Below, one piece after another: positions 1 through 7,694 of a stretch of DNA of 13,923 nt; the first letter of the stretch is position 1, and the number at the start of each line of letters is the position of its first letter. The stretch is from the NCBI GenBank assembly GCA_963922685.1, contig CAWUJM010000045.1, positions 1 through 13,923 of the forward strand. Direction: 5' to 3'. The notes under the pieces are model-generated. The model saw only the letters and a list, made by a program, of their open reading frames with translations, was not told where the DNA came from and ran no database searches. Source of the stretch: JAHDBG01 sp963922685. Lineage in GTDB: Bacteria > Pseudomonadota > Gammaproteobacteria > Chromatiales > Chromatiaceae. The position numbers and the translations under genes are program-made.

Positions 1-120
1 AGTCTCGTTATCCAGCCCAACTGTATTGACTGTCCCGGGAACCTGGTCAGTCTCGTTATCCAGCCCAACTGTATTGACTGTCCCGGGAACCTGGTCAGTC
101 TCGCTACCCAGCCCAACTGT
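1..120 (-). repeat. 48-bp in-frame tandem repeat in the lipoprotein gene
   Basis: Units lie at 73-120, 25-72 and 1-24 (the last cut by the window edge). The two full units differ at 2 of 48 bases, which changes LGSE to LDNE. The period is a multiple of three, so gain or loss of units keeps the frame. The array may continue beyond base 1. Confidence 0.95.
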
Positions 121-894
121 AATGCCAGACAATATCACATCGGATACCGGATTAGGTTTTATGTTCGTTAAGCCATTAAGCTCCACAATCAGGCTGTCCA
201 GCAATGCATTATTTTTCGCAGGATCAGATAAACGACTAACCATCTGCCTCAATGGTATACCAATATCAACAATAGACTTTTCAGTCAGTTCATCCATACC
301 GGATTCCGAGACGACCAGCCCGGATAAACTGGCTAACACCGCACCATACCATCCTGCAGGTGTGTCTTCAGCAGCCTGTCTGGTGATATCAGCCGGATTT
401 TCTGTCACAATATCAACATGACTCAGACCGAAATAATCTGCCGTATCTTTGTTAGACTGTGCCACATTAGCAGCTGTCAGTGTACCTTCCGGATCTGCAG
501 CATATGCTCGTTTCACAGCAATTTCAGTAACTGGTGTGACCGTAAAATTTGTCGCACCTGAAATCACCTGGGCTGATCGCAGTTCACCTGTCCCAAGATT
601 GAATGTGTAGCCGCTGATTTCATCAATATAATTTCCGCCCTGACAAGCTACGTATGCCAGACCCTGATAGCTTACTGCACCGAAGTCAACATGGCCCTCC
701 TTGCTTTCGACAGGCCCTGCGAGGACTTTGTCATTACTTGCCTGGTGTAATTTACATTGTGCTCCGGTCACCGGACCCTTCGCAACATAAGCCGTAATAG
801 CCGAGCCAGATGGACCCTGATCACTGTTGTTTGCACAGGCGTAAAAAAAGAAAGGCAGGGTAGCAGCGCATGCTGCATTGCGTAATGTTTTCAT
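1..894 (-). CDS. Partial lipoprotein with C-terminal 16-residue tandem repeats (runs off window)
   Basis: An open frame of 298 codons runs from an ATG at 894 to base 1 with no stop, so the 3' end lies outside the window. A strong ribosome site (GGGAGG, complement of 899-904) precedes the ATG. The product starts MKTLRNAACA and has a hydrophobic stretch ending FFFYAC at Cys20, a lipoprotein signal with a slightly unusual -3 residue. Position +2 is Ala, not Asp, so outer-membrane sorting is plausible. Residues 33-130 (VAKGPVTGA, YIDEISG, VTPVTEIAV) look like the transthyretin/carboxypeptidase-regulatory-like domain seen in many proteobacterial surface lipoproteins. Residues 140-250 are not recognised. 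From residue 259 a 16-residue unit, TVGLDNETDQVPGTVN, repeats. The function is unknown. The gene lies 171 bp downstream of leuB on the same strand and is visibly AT-richer than the leu genes. Confidence is high that the gene is real and low on its role. Confidence 0.8.
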   Translation of the reverse strand, partial: MKTLRNAACAATLPFFFYACANNSDQGPSGSAITAYVAKGPVTGAQCKLHQASNDKVLAGPVESKEGHVDFGAVSYQGLAYVACQGGNYIDEISGYTFNLGTGELRSAQVISGATNFTVTPVTEIAVKRAYAADPEGTLTAANVAQSNKDTADYFGLSHVDIVTENPADITRQAAEDTPAGWYGAVLASLSGLVVSESGMDELTEKSIVDIGIPLRQMVSRLSDPAKNNALLDSLIVELNGLTNIKPNPVSDVILSGITVGLGSETDQVPGTVNTVGLDNETDQVPGTVNTVGLDNET

Positions 895-1065
895 ACGACC
901 TCCCAAGGTCTGATTCTGGATAGTCTGGAGCTTCGGTCAGTCTCAGAAGCTATGAATAAAATTTATGTCGCCAATGGTTATGCATATGGCTACTCGTGCT
1001 ACAAAACATCTCTGAAAATTGTTGCGCTCACAAATACCCTGTTTACGATATATTCCGGAGACATC
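895..1065. other. Spacer between leuB and the lipoprotein gene
   Basis: No gene was found in these 171 bp. No convincing terminator follows leuB. A small inverted repeat (AGCTTC at 929-934, GAAGCT at 946-951) lies in the leader of the lipoprotein gene, and its 11-nt loop holds GGTCAGTCTC, which also occurs in the coding repeat at 45-54 and 93-102. Only a weak minus-strand promoter candidate could be seen (TTGTAG, 16-bp spacer, CATAAC), so no promoter is annotated. Confidence 0.5.
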
Positions 1066-2154
1066 CTACAAGGTGCTTCCATGCAGATGCTGAGCAACAG
1101 CATTGCCCATAGTCTGACAACTGACTTCGGCCATACCAGGCGACATAATGTCCGGTGTACGCAGACCGGCATCTAAAACAGCAGCGACTGCTGCTTCAAT
1201 CTGTTGTGCTGCATGCGGCTCAGCCAGGCTGTAGCGTAACATCATGGCAACAGATAATAAGGTGGCTAACGGGTTGGCAATGCCGCGCCCGGCAATGTCC
1301 GGTGCTGAACCATGAATCGGCTCATACATACCCTGACCCGCTGCATTCAGAGAAGCAGATCCCAGCATACCAATGGAACCGGTCAGCATCGCAGCACAAT
1401 CAGACAGAATATCACCAAACAAATTGCTGGTGACAATCACATCAAACTGCTTCGGGGCCTTCACCAGCTGCATCGCCGCATTATCAACATACAAATGGCT
1501 GAGTTCAATGCCGGGGTATTCCTCACGGACAACACGTGTGGCGACTTCGCGCCATAACTCAGTGCATTCCAGCACATTCGCCTTGTCAACAGAGCAGAGC
1601 CGACCATCACGTTGTAGCGCAACATCACAGGCCGTGCGGACAATTCGCTCAATCTCGTGCTCAGAATAAACCAGTGTATTAACACCCTCGCGCTGGCCAT
1701 CATCCCGGACACGGATACCACGTGGCTGACCGAAATAAATACCTCCGGTCAATTCGCGCACAATCATGAGATCCAGGCCGGCAACAACTTCCGTTTTCAG
1801 GGTTGAGGCGGCAGCGAGCTGCGGTGCCAGTACTGCCGGACGCAGATTAGCAAATAATCCAAGCCCGGCGCGCAATCCCAGCAAGCCTTTTTCCGGACGT
1901 AAATGTATCGGCAGAGATTCCCACGCAGGGCCACCAACAGCACCCAGTAAGACCGCATCAGCCTGTTTTGCGTCTGCCAGGGTTGTGTCCGGCAATGGAA
2001 CGCCGGTGGCCTCACAAGCGACACCACCAACCAGACCTTCACTGAGACTGAGTGCCAGACCCTGCGCAATTAAGAGTTCCAGAATCTTTCTGGCTTCGGC
2101 AATAATTTCCGGACCGATGCCATCGCCAGGCAGAATAAGAATATGTTTTGCCAA
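1066..2154 (-). CDS. leuB: 3-isopropylmalate dehydrogenase
   Basis: LeuB oxidises and decarboxylates (2R,3S)-3-isopropylmalate to 2-oxoisocaproate with NAD+, the last step before transamination to leucine, in the cytoplasm. Family signatures are clear: ILPGDGIGPEI at the start, LRPEKGLLGLRAGLGLFANL for substrate binding, MIVRELTGGIYFGQPRG, YVDNAAMQLV, TSNLFGDILSD and GMYEPIHGSAPDIAG. The chosen start is TTG at 2154, giving MAKHILILPGDG (362 residues, normal for the family), with GAG eight bases upstream. A longer form from TTG at 2172 (368 residues) would overlap the leuD stop as TTGA but has no ribosome site. The stop is TAG. It is the last gene of leuCDB. Confidence 0.93.
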   Translation of the reverse strand: MAKHILILPGDGIGPEIIAEARKILELLIAQGLALSLSEGLVGGVACEATGVPLPDTTLADAKQADAVLLGAVGGPAWESLPIHLRPEKGLLGLRAGLGLFANLRPAVLAPQLAAASTLKTEVVAGLDLMIVRELTGGIYFGQPRGIRVRDDGQREGVNTLVYSEHEIERIVRTACDVALQRDGRLCSVDKANVLECTELWREVATRVVREEYPGIELSHLYVDNAAMQLVKAPKQFDVIVTSNLFGDILSDCAAMLTGSIGMLGSASLNAAGQGMYEPIHGSAPDIAGRGIANPLATLLSVAMMLRYSLAEPHAAQQIEAAVAAVLDAGLRTPDIMSPGMAEVSCQTMGNAVAQHLHGSTL

Positions 2155-2168
2155 ATCCAGTGCTCTTT

Positions 2169-2825
2169 TCAAACAGCAGCTGATTCAGCTGCAAACAACC
2201 AGGGTGCTGTCTGCCGACAACGCGCCTCATAAGCAAGAATCATTGCCTTGTGCTGCAATGTTAAGTCAATATCATCCAGCCCGTCTAACAGACATTGACG
2301 CCGGAATGGATCTGTCGCAAAAGCGATCTGTTCGCCATCGGGCAGATAAATCTGTTCATACTGCAGGTCAATCGTCAGGCTCAGTGGCTGTATGGCCTGA
2401 GCCAGCGTAAACAGATTCCCCACCTGCCTGGTATCTGCCGTGATCGGCAGGATGCCGTTTCTGAAGCAGTTCTGATGGAAGATGTCAGCAAAACTCTGCG
2501 CGATGATGACACGAAACCCATAGTCCAGAAGGGCCCAGGGAGCATGTTCACGTGAACTGCCACAACCGAAGTTAGGGCCAGCGAGTAAGATCTGAGCACC
2601 CTGATAACGCGCATCGTTCAGCACAAAATCCGGATTCAGCGGACGCCGGCGATTGTCCATACCTGGCTGACCTTCATCCAGATAGCGCCAGGCATCGAAT
2701 AAGTTCGGGCCGAACCCCGTTCGCTGAATGGATTTCAGAAACTGTTTCGGTATGATGGCATCGGTATCAACATTGGCACGGGGTAGCGGGCAGACCGTGC
2801 TGCTGAGACGCACGAACTTTTCCAC
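2169..2825 (-). CDS. leuD: 3-isopropylmalate dehydratase small subunit
   Basis: LeuD pairs with LeuC to isomerise 2-isopropylmalate to 3-isopropylmalate in leucine synthesis. Visible signatures are NVDTDAIIPKQFLK near residue 18, GPNFGCGSSREHAPWAL near residue 83, and the C-terminal FRRQCLLDGLDDIDLTLQH. The product has 218 residues against about 201 in E. coli, the excess being a C-terminal tail. The start is GTG at 2825, directly abutting the leuC stop TAG (2828-2826), with GGGAG six bases upstream inside leuC. This arrangement suggests translational coupling of equimolar subunits. Confidence 0.95.
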   Translation of the reverse strand: MEKFVRLSSTVCPLPRANVDTDAIIPKQFLKSIQRTGFGPNLFDAWRYLDEGQPGMDNRRRPLNPDFVLNDARYQGAQILLAGPNFGCGSSREHAPWALLDYGFRVIIAQSFADIFHQNCFRNGILPITADTRQVGNLFTLAQAIQPLSLTIDLQYEQIYLPDGEQIAFATDPFRRQCLLDGLDDIDLTLQHKAMILAYEARCRQTAPWLFAAESAAV

Positions 2826-4229
2826 CTACAACTCCCGTACATCGACGAAACGCCCTGCAATCGCAGCGGCAGCTGCCATCGCCGGACTCACCAGATGAGT
2901 ACGCCCACCCTGACCCTGTCGCCCTTCAAAGTTACGGTTTGAGGTTGCCGCACAACGCTCGCCTGACCCCAGTCGATCCGGGTTCATCGCCAGACACATA
3001 GAACACCCCGGCTCACGCCAGGCAAAACCCGCTTCATTGAAGATACGGTCCAGTCCCTCGGCTTCGGCCTGTCGTTTGACCAGACCGGAACCCGGCACCA
3101 CCAGTGCTTCGCGGATGTTGCCCGCAATCTTTCTGCCAGTCACGACTGCTGCCGCTGCACGCAGATCCTCAATCCGGGCATTGGTGCAGGAGCCGATAAA
3201 GATTTTATCCAGCGTAATATCAGTCATCGGCATACCCGGCTGCAGGCCCATATAACTCAGCGCATCATACCAGGCATCTGCTTGTGCAGAGTGTGCCGCA
3301 TCTGCGGGATCAGGCACCTGACCGCAGATAGTCGTGACCATTTCAGGCGAAGTACCCCAGGTGACTTGTGGCTGTATCTCTGCTCCGGATAAGGTCACAC
3401 GTTTATCGAAGGCTGCCCCCGAGTCTGTTTGCAGAGTACGCCAGTCCTGCACTGCCTGTGCCCAGTGTTCTCCCACAGGTGCATAAGGCCGACCTTTGAC
3501 ATAGTCCAGTGTCGTCTCATCAACTGCGATCAGGCCGGCCCGTGCGCCAGCCTCTATCGCCATGTTACAGACCGTCATACGGCCTTCCATCGAAAGGCTG
3601 GTGATACCTTGTCCGGCAAATTCAATCACATACCCGGTACCACCTGCGGTACCGATATGTCCGATTACTGTCAGTACAATATCTTTCGCAGCGATGCCGG
3701 GCGACACAGCACCCTCTATAACAACCTGCATCGTGCGGGATTTTTTCTGAATCAGGCATTGTGTGGCCAGCACATGCTCCACTTCAGATGTCCCGATGCC
3801 CTGTGCCAGCGCAGCGAAGGCGCCATGCGTGGAGGTGTGCGAGTCGCCACAGACTATTGTCATACCGGGGAGCGTTACGCCCTGCTCCGGACCAACCACA
3901 TGAACAATACCCTGCCGGATATCATCCAGAGCGAACTCTGTAATGCCATAGGTTGCACAATTTTTATCCAGCGTGGCAACCTGCAACTGCGAGATCGGCT
4001 CAGCAGCTGACATATCACGAGTTGTCGTTGGCACATTGTGATCTGGCGTCGCCAGGTTTGCCGCCACACGCCAGGGTTTACGCCCGGCGAGCGCAAGACC
4101 GGCAAACGCCTGAGGCGAGGTCACTTCATGCAATAAATGACGGTCAATATACAGCAGACTGGTGCCGTCTGATTCAGTGCGGATGACATGAGCATCCCAT
4201 AATTTGTCGTACAAGGTTCTGGCAATCAC
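2826..4229 (-). CDS. leuC: 3-isopropylmalate dehydratase large subunit
   Basis: LeuC is the aconitase-like large subunit carrying the [4Fe-4S] cluster of isopropylmalate isomerase. The cluster cysteines are visible as IFIGSCTNARIEDL (Cys348) and PGCSMCLAMNPDR (Cys409, Cys412). Other matches are YIDRHLLHEVTSPQAF, ATPDHNVPT, GPEQGVTLPGMTIVCGDSHT and SNRNFEGRQGQGGRTHLVSPAMAAAAA. The chosen start is GTG at 4229, giving MIARTLYDKLWDAHVI, which aligns with the E. coli beginning MAKTLYEKLFDAHVV. AGGGAA lies six bases upstream. A GTG at 4253 would add eight residues with no family counterpart. The product is 467 residues. It is first in leuC-leuD-leuB; leuA is not adjacent. Confidence 0.95.
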   Translation of the reverse strand: MIARTLYDKLWDAHVIRTESDGTSLLYIDRHLLHEVTSPQAFAGLALAGRKPWRVAANLATPDHNVPTTTRDMSAAEPISQLQVATLDKNCATYGITEFALDDIRQGIVHVVGPEQGVTLPGMTIVCGDSHTSTHGAFAALAQGIGTSEVEHVLATQCLIQKKSRTMQVVIEGAVSPGIAAKDIVLTVIGHIGTAGGTGYVIEFAGQGITSLSMEGRMTVCNMAIEAGARAGLIAVDETTLDYVKGRPYAPVGEHWAQAVQDWRTLQTDSGAAFDKRVTLSGAEIQPQVTWGTSPEMVTTICGQVPDPADAAHSAQADAWYDALSYMGLQPGMPMTDITLDKIFIGSCTNARIEDLRAAAAVVTGRKIAGNIREALVVPGSGLVKRQAEAEGLDRIFNEAGFAWREPGCSMCLAMNPDRLGSGERCAATSNRNFEGRQGQGGRTHLVSPAMAAAAAIAGRFVDVREL

Positions 4230-4268
4230 ACAGAGTTCCCTGAATAATAACACTCACACGCCAAGCAG

Positions 4269-4298
4269 ATTATATTCTGTTTACTGGTTTACTGACAA
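4269..4298 (-). promoter_or_regulatory. Promoter of leuCDB (TTGTCA - 18 bp - TATAAT)
   Basis: On the minus strand a 5/6 match to the -35 box (complement of 4293-4298) is followed after 18 bp by a perfect -10 box (complement of 4269-4274). Transcription would start near 4262, about 33 nt before the leuC GTG. That leaves no room for a leucine-rich leader peptide attenuator of the E. coli type. The spacer contains a tandem 8-bp repeat, GTTTACTG twice on the plus strand (4279-4294). Confidence 0.7.
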
Positions 4299-4325
4299 TA
4301 TATTTGTCTTTCCAGGATTGATGAT

Positions 4326-4913
4326 TCAGCGACTGAGTACGAAATACCGTATGATGAGCCACAACAGAATAGCAACAACCAGCAACCAGCCGACCCGGTC
4401 AATCCACTGGCGAATCTTGTGCTCCAGACCAGCACCACCCCAGGCCATCAGCAGGGCAACCAGATAAAAACGGGCACCGCGACCAACGCAGGAAGCCAGC
4501 ACGAACGGCAGAAATGCCATGTGCATGGCTCCGGCAGCAATGGTAAACAGCTTGTAAGGCACCGGCGAGAATCCTGCGATCAGGATTGCCCAGAACCCCC
4601 AGGTGTCAAACCAGTCCTGAACCTGCTGATACGGCGCGGCATAACGGCCTTCCAGCAGGGGAAGCACCCAGTCCAGTGCCCACAGCCCGATGAAATAGCC
4701 CAGAATGCCGCCAAGAACAGACATAAGGGTCGTGAGGGTCGCGAAAAAAAGTGCCCGGCGTGGTTGAGCCAGGCTCATCGGCATCAGCATCACATCCGGC
4801 GGAATGAGAAAAAAGGATGATTCTGCAAAGCTGACGCCAGCCAGTGCCCAGGATGCCTTCGGATGACGCGACCAGATCAGCGTCTTGTCGTAGAGTTTTG
4901 AAAATAAATGCAT
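4326..4913 (-). CDS. DedA/YqaA-family inner membrane protein (VTT domain)
   Basis: This is a 195-residue integral membrane protein of the DedA/VTT superfamily, whose members support membrane lipid homeostasis and proton-dependent processes; the exact substrate here is unknown. The sequence shows SFAESSFFLIPPDVMLMPMS (about 28-47), a hydrophobic helix about 55-78, AGFSPVPYKLFTIAAGAM (113-130), SCVGRGARFYLVALLMA (141-157) and a C-terminal helix about 175-190. Acidic residues E31 and D40 and arginines R145 and R148 sit where essential E, D and R residues occur in DedA proteins. The ATG at 4913 has only a poor ribosome site. The gene is divergent from mutL, with a 34-bp gap, and its stop is about 30 bp from the leu promoter -35 box, so read-through into leuCDB is possible. 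Confidence 0.85.
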   Translation of the reverse strand: MHLFSKLYDKTLIWSRHPKASWALAGVSFAESSFFLIPPDVMLMPMSLAQPRRALFFATLTTLMSVLGGILGYFIGLWALDWVLPLLEGRYAAPYQQVQDWFDTWGFWAILIAGFSPVPYKLFTIAAGAMHMAFLPFVLASCVGRGARFYLVALLMAWGGAGLEHKIRQWIDRVGWLLVVAILLWLIIRYFVLSR

Positions 4914-4925
4914 TTTATCTGTAAT
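4898..4925 (+). promoter_or_regulatory. Candidate mutL promoter overlapping the divergent gene's start
   Basis: TTGAAA at 4898-4903 and TGTAAT at 4920-4925 are separated by 16 bp, each matching 5 of 6 consensus positions. The start of transcription would fall near 4932, giving a leader of about 16 nt. The -35 and spacer lie over the first codons of the divergent DedA/YqaA-type gene (ATG at 4911-4913), so the two genes should compete for polymerase. Assigned by pattern only. Confidence 0.45.
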
Positions 4926-4947
4926 CTGTCGCGATAAGTCGTGTGTT

Positions 4948-6747
4948 ATGCCGAATCGTATTCATACCTTACCCTCTCTGCTGATCAATCAGATTGCTGC
5001 CGGCGAAGTGGTTGAACGCCCTGCTGCAGTCATTAAGGAGTTAATCGAAAACAGCTTAGATGCGGGTGCAGATCAGATTGATGTCGCTGCGCAGCAGGGT
5101 GGCATCAGACTGATACGCGTACGGGATAACGGACACGGCCTGTATCAGGATGATCTGGCATTAGCACTGGCACGTCATGCAACCAGCAAGGTCGCATCTC
5201 TGGACGATCTGGAACGCATCAACAGCATGGGATTTCGTGGCGAGGCATTGCCCAGCATCGCATCTGTTGCGCGTCTGACCCTGACATCGCGCGAGCAGAC
5301 AGCAGCACATGCGTGGCAGATCACACCAGAGGCCACTGAACCGAAACCTGCCGCACATCCGGTAGGTACGACCATTGAGGTACGCGACCTGTTTTATAAC
5401 ATCCCGGCACGACGCAGATTCTTAAAGACAGAACGGACTGAGTTCGGTCACATTGAACAGATGTTACGTCGTTTTGCCGTCGCGCGGCCCAAGGTCAGCT
5501 TCATGTTACAACATAACGGGCGACCCGTGTTCAGCACTGCGGCCGCCACGGATGATGTCACACACAAGCAACGCCTGACAGCGTTGCTTGGCGAGCAGTT
5601 TGTGGCACAGTCTCTGCCGCTGGATCAGACAGCAGCGGGCCTGAGTCTGCGCGGCTGGCTGGCCCGCGCCACATTTTCGCGTAGTCAGGCTGATATGCAA
5701 TATTTCTTTGTGAATCAACGTCTGGTGCGCGACAAAGTGGTCAGTCATGCCGTGCGCCAGGCGTTTCAGGATGTGTTGTATCAGGGGAGACATCCGGCCT
5801 ACGTCCTGTTTCTGACTCTGGATCCGGGCTGGGTGGATGTGAATGTGCATCCGACCAAGCAGGAAGTCCGGTTTCGCGAAGGCCGACTGGTGCATGATTT
5901 TATTTTTCGCACACTACATCAGGTACTGGCGGACGAACGGCCGCAGCCGGAGACATCAGCCAGGCCGACGACAACAGAAATTCCGACAGTCGCACCGCCA
6001 CCCGCCGTCCGGCAGGTAAATGAACCGAAGGCTGCCGCTTACCAGGCTACTCTGGACTGGCAGAAGCCTGCAGTGCCTGCAGCAGCACCGTCGCTACCGC
6101 CTGCGTCACCCCCACCAGGCAGCAGCAAGGCAGATACTGAGTCCGCTGCGACACCGACCACCATGCCACCGCTCGGCTTTGCTCTGGCACAACTACATGG
6201 CATATATATACTGGCGCAGAATGCACAGGGACTGATTCTGGTTGACATGCACGCAGCGCATGAACGCATCACATACGAGTGCCTGAAACAAGCCAGGGCA
6301 ACCACAGACATTCCGTCGCAGTCATTACTGGTGCCGGTCACGGTCGCGGTCAGTGCACACGAAGCCGATCTGGCCGGACAACACCAGAACACCTTCAGTA
6401 CGCTGGGCCTGGTCGTTGATCAGATCAGTCAGCACAGCCTGGTGGTACGGGCGTTACCTGCCATATTACGCGACGCAGATGCGGAAAAGTTATTGCGGGA
6501 TCTGCTGGCGGATCTCAGCGTACAGGGACACACAGATCGTCTGCAGACAGACATGAACCAAGTATTGTCGACCCTGGCCTGCCATTCGTCAGTACGCGCA
6601 AACCGGCAGCTGACGGTGGCCGAGATGAATGCCCTGCTGCGTGATATTGAGACCACAGAGCGTGCCGGACAATGTAATCATGGCCGACCGACCTGGACAC
6701 AAGTCTCCATGCAGGCACTGGATAAGCTGTTTCTGCGCGGACGATGA
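4948..6747 (+). CDS. mutL: DNA mismatch repair protein MutL, endonuclease type
   Basis: MutL links mismatch recognition by MutS to strand incision. The N-terminal GHL ATPase domain spans about 1-330: NQIAAGEVVERPAAVIKELIENSLDAGA with catalytic Glu31 and Asn35, RDNGHGL with Asp60, ARHATSK, GFRGEALPSI, and HPTKQEVRF with Lys304. A Pro/Ala/Thr-rich linker covers about 333-405. The C-terminal domain has DMHAAHERITYE at 433-444, fitting the metal-binding endonuclease motif DQHA(X)2E(X)4E with Gln replaced by Met, then ACHSSVRAN at 544-552, CNHGRPT at 576-582 and a terminal FLR. E. coli MutL lacks these and relies on MutH, so this protein probably nicks DNA itself. Length 599. The ATG at 4948 has a weak ribosome site. 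The stop overlaps miaA as ATGA. Confidence 0.97.
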   Translation: MPNRIHTLPSLLINQIAAGEVVERPAAVIKELIENSLDAGADQIDVAAQQGGIRLIRVRDNGHGLYQDDLALALARHATSKVASLDDLERINSMGFRGEALPSIASVARLTLTSREQTAAHAWQITPEATEPKPAAHPVGTTIEVRDLFYNIPARRRFLKTERTEFGHIEQMLRRFAVARPKVSFMLQHNGRPVFSTAAATDDVTHKQRLTALLGEQFVAQSLPLDQTAAGLSLRGWLARATFSRSQADMQYFFVNQRLVRDKVVSHAVRQAFQDVLYQGRHPAYVLFLTLDPGWVDVNVHPTKQEVRFREGRLVHDFIFRTLHQVLADERPQPETSARPTTTEIPTVAPPPAVRQVNEPKAAAYQATLDWQKPAVPAAAPSLPPASPPPGSSKADTESAATPTTMPPLGFALAQLHGIYILAQNAQGLILVDMHAAHERITYECLKQARATTDIPSQSLLVPVTVAVSAHEADLAGQHQNTFSTLGLVVDQISQHSLVVRALPAILRDADAEKLLRDLLADLSVQGHTDRLQTDMNQVLSTLACHSSVRANRQLTVAEMNALLRDIETTERAGQCNHGRPTWTQVSMQALDKLFLRGR

Positions 6748-7694
6748 ACCCTCCGGCAGTGTTTCTGATCGGCCCGACAGCATCCGGCAAGACTGCACTG
6801 GCGGTGCAGTTATATCATCGGTTACCTGTCGAACTGATCAGTGTGGACTCGGCACTGGTGTATCGCGATATGGACATTGGCACAGCAAAGCCAACACCCA
6901 CTGAGCTGGCACAGGTTCCACATCATCTGATTGATATTCGCGCTATCCCGGAGACCTATTCAGCGGCACAGTTCCGGCAGGACGCCCTCAGCTGCATGGC
7001 GGAGATCACACAACGCAGGCGTATCCCGCTACTGGTCGGTGGCACCGGATTATATTTCCGGGCATTACGGCATGGCTTATCACCCCTGCCGGCAGCTGAC
7101 CCGATGTTACGGGCCAGGTTGCAGCACCGCCTGCAGACACAGGGACTGGGAGCCCTGCAGGCTGAATTAGAACGGGTGGATCCGGCCACTGCAGGGCGAG
7201 TACAGGACCGCCAGCGTGTCCTGCGTGCTCTGGAGGTCTGGTACAAAACAGGCACACCGTTGAGCGTTTTGCAGATGCAGCAGACACAACGTCTGCCTTA
7301 TCGGTTACTGACCCTGATCTGCGCGCCTGCTGAGCGCGATCTGTTGCATCAGCGTATCCATACACGCTTCGCACACATGCTGGCACTTGGTCTGGAAAAA
7401 GAAGTGGCCGGGCTGATGGCACGCCCTGAACTGGATCCTGAACTCCCGGCCCTGCGTGCGGTCGGATACCGGCAGATGTGGGCTTATCTGTCTGGTGATG
7501 GCAAACGTTCCGATATGATCGCACGCAGTGAGGCTGCAACCCGACAGCTGGCGAAGCGTCAGCTCACCTGGTTGCGTACCGAAACGACAGCACACTGGTT
7601 ACCAGAGGCGGGAAACAGGCAACTGGATTGTGCGCTGACCCTGATTCACCGGTTCAGCGACAACAATCCGGCTGCTACTACGGATCACCTCTGA
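6744..7694 (+). CDS. miaA: tRNA dimethylallyltransferase
   Basis: MiaA transfers a dimethylallyl group from DMAPP to N6 of A37 in tRNAs reading codons that begin with U, which stabilises codon pairing. The sequence shows P-loop GPTASGKT (10-17), SVDSALVYRDMDIGTAKP (33-50), VGGTGLYFRAL, QRVLRALEVW, AVGYRQMW and RQLAKRQLTWLR. Length 316 is normal. The start ATG overlaps the mutL stop (ATGA), so translation is probably coupled. The last codons and stop lie in CACCTCTGAAAAAC, a 14-mer that recurs inverted at 10832-10845. Confidence 0.97.
   Translation: MNPPAVFLIGPTASGKTALAVQLYHRLPVELISVDSALVYRDMDIGTAKPTPTELAQVPHHLIDIRAIPETYSAAQFRQDALSCMAEITQRRRIPLLVGGTGLYFRALRHGLSPLPAADPMLRARLQHRLQTQGLGALQAELERVDPATAGRVQDRQRVLRALEVWYKTGTPLSVLQMQQTQRLPYRLLTLICAPAERDLLHQRIHTRFAHMLALGLEKEVAGLMARPELDPELPALRAVGYRQMWAYLSGDGKRSDMIARSEAATRQLAKRQLTWLRTETTAHWLPEAGNRQLDCALTLIHRFSDNNPAATTDHL

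Noticed and set aside
1..120. CRISPR-like array
   Set aside because: The units are directly contiguous with no unique spacers and are in frame within a coding sequence.
26..421. Plus-strand 131-codon frame beginning MTVPGTWSVS
   Set aside because: It is the antisense shadow of the lipoprotein gene and its 48-bp repeat; it has no ribosome site, and the minus frame shows a signal peptide and strong ribosome site.
1766..2410. Plus-strand 214-codon frame across leuB and leuD
   Set aside because: Antisense to two conserved genes and of shadow-like composition.
3429..4010. Plus-strand 193-codon frame opposite leuC
   Set aside because: Lies wholly antisense to a clearly conserved LeuC; the protein resembles nothing I recognise.
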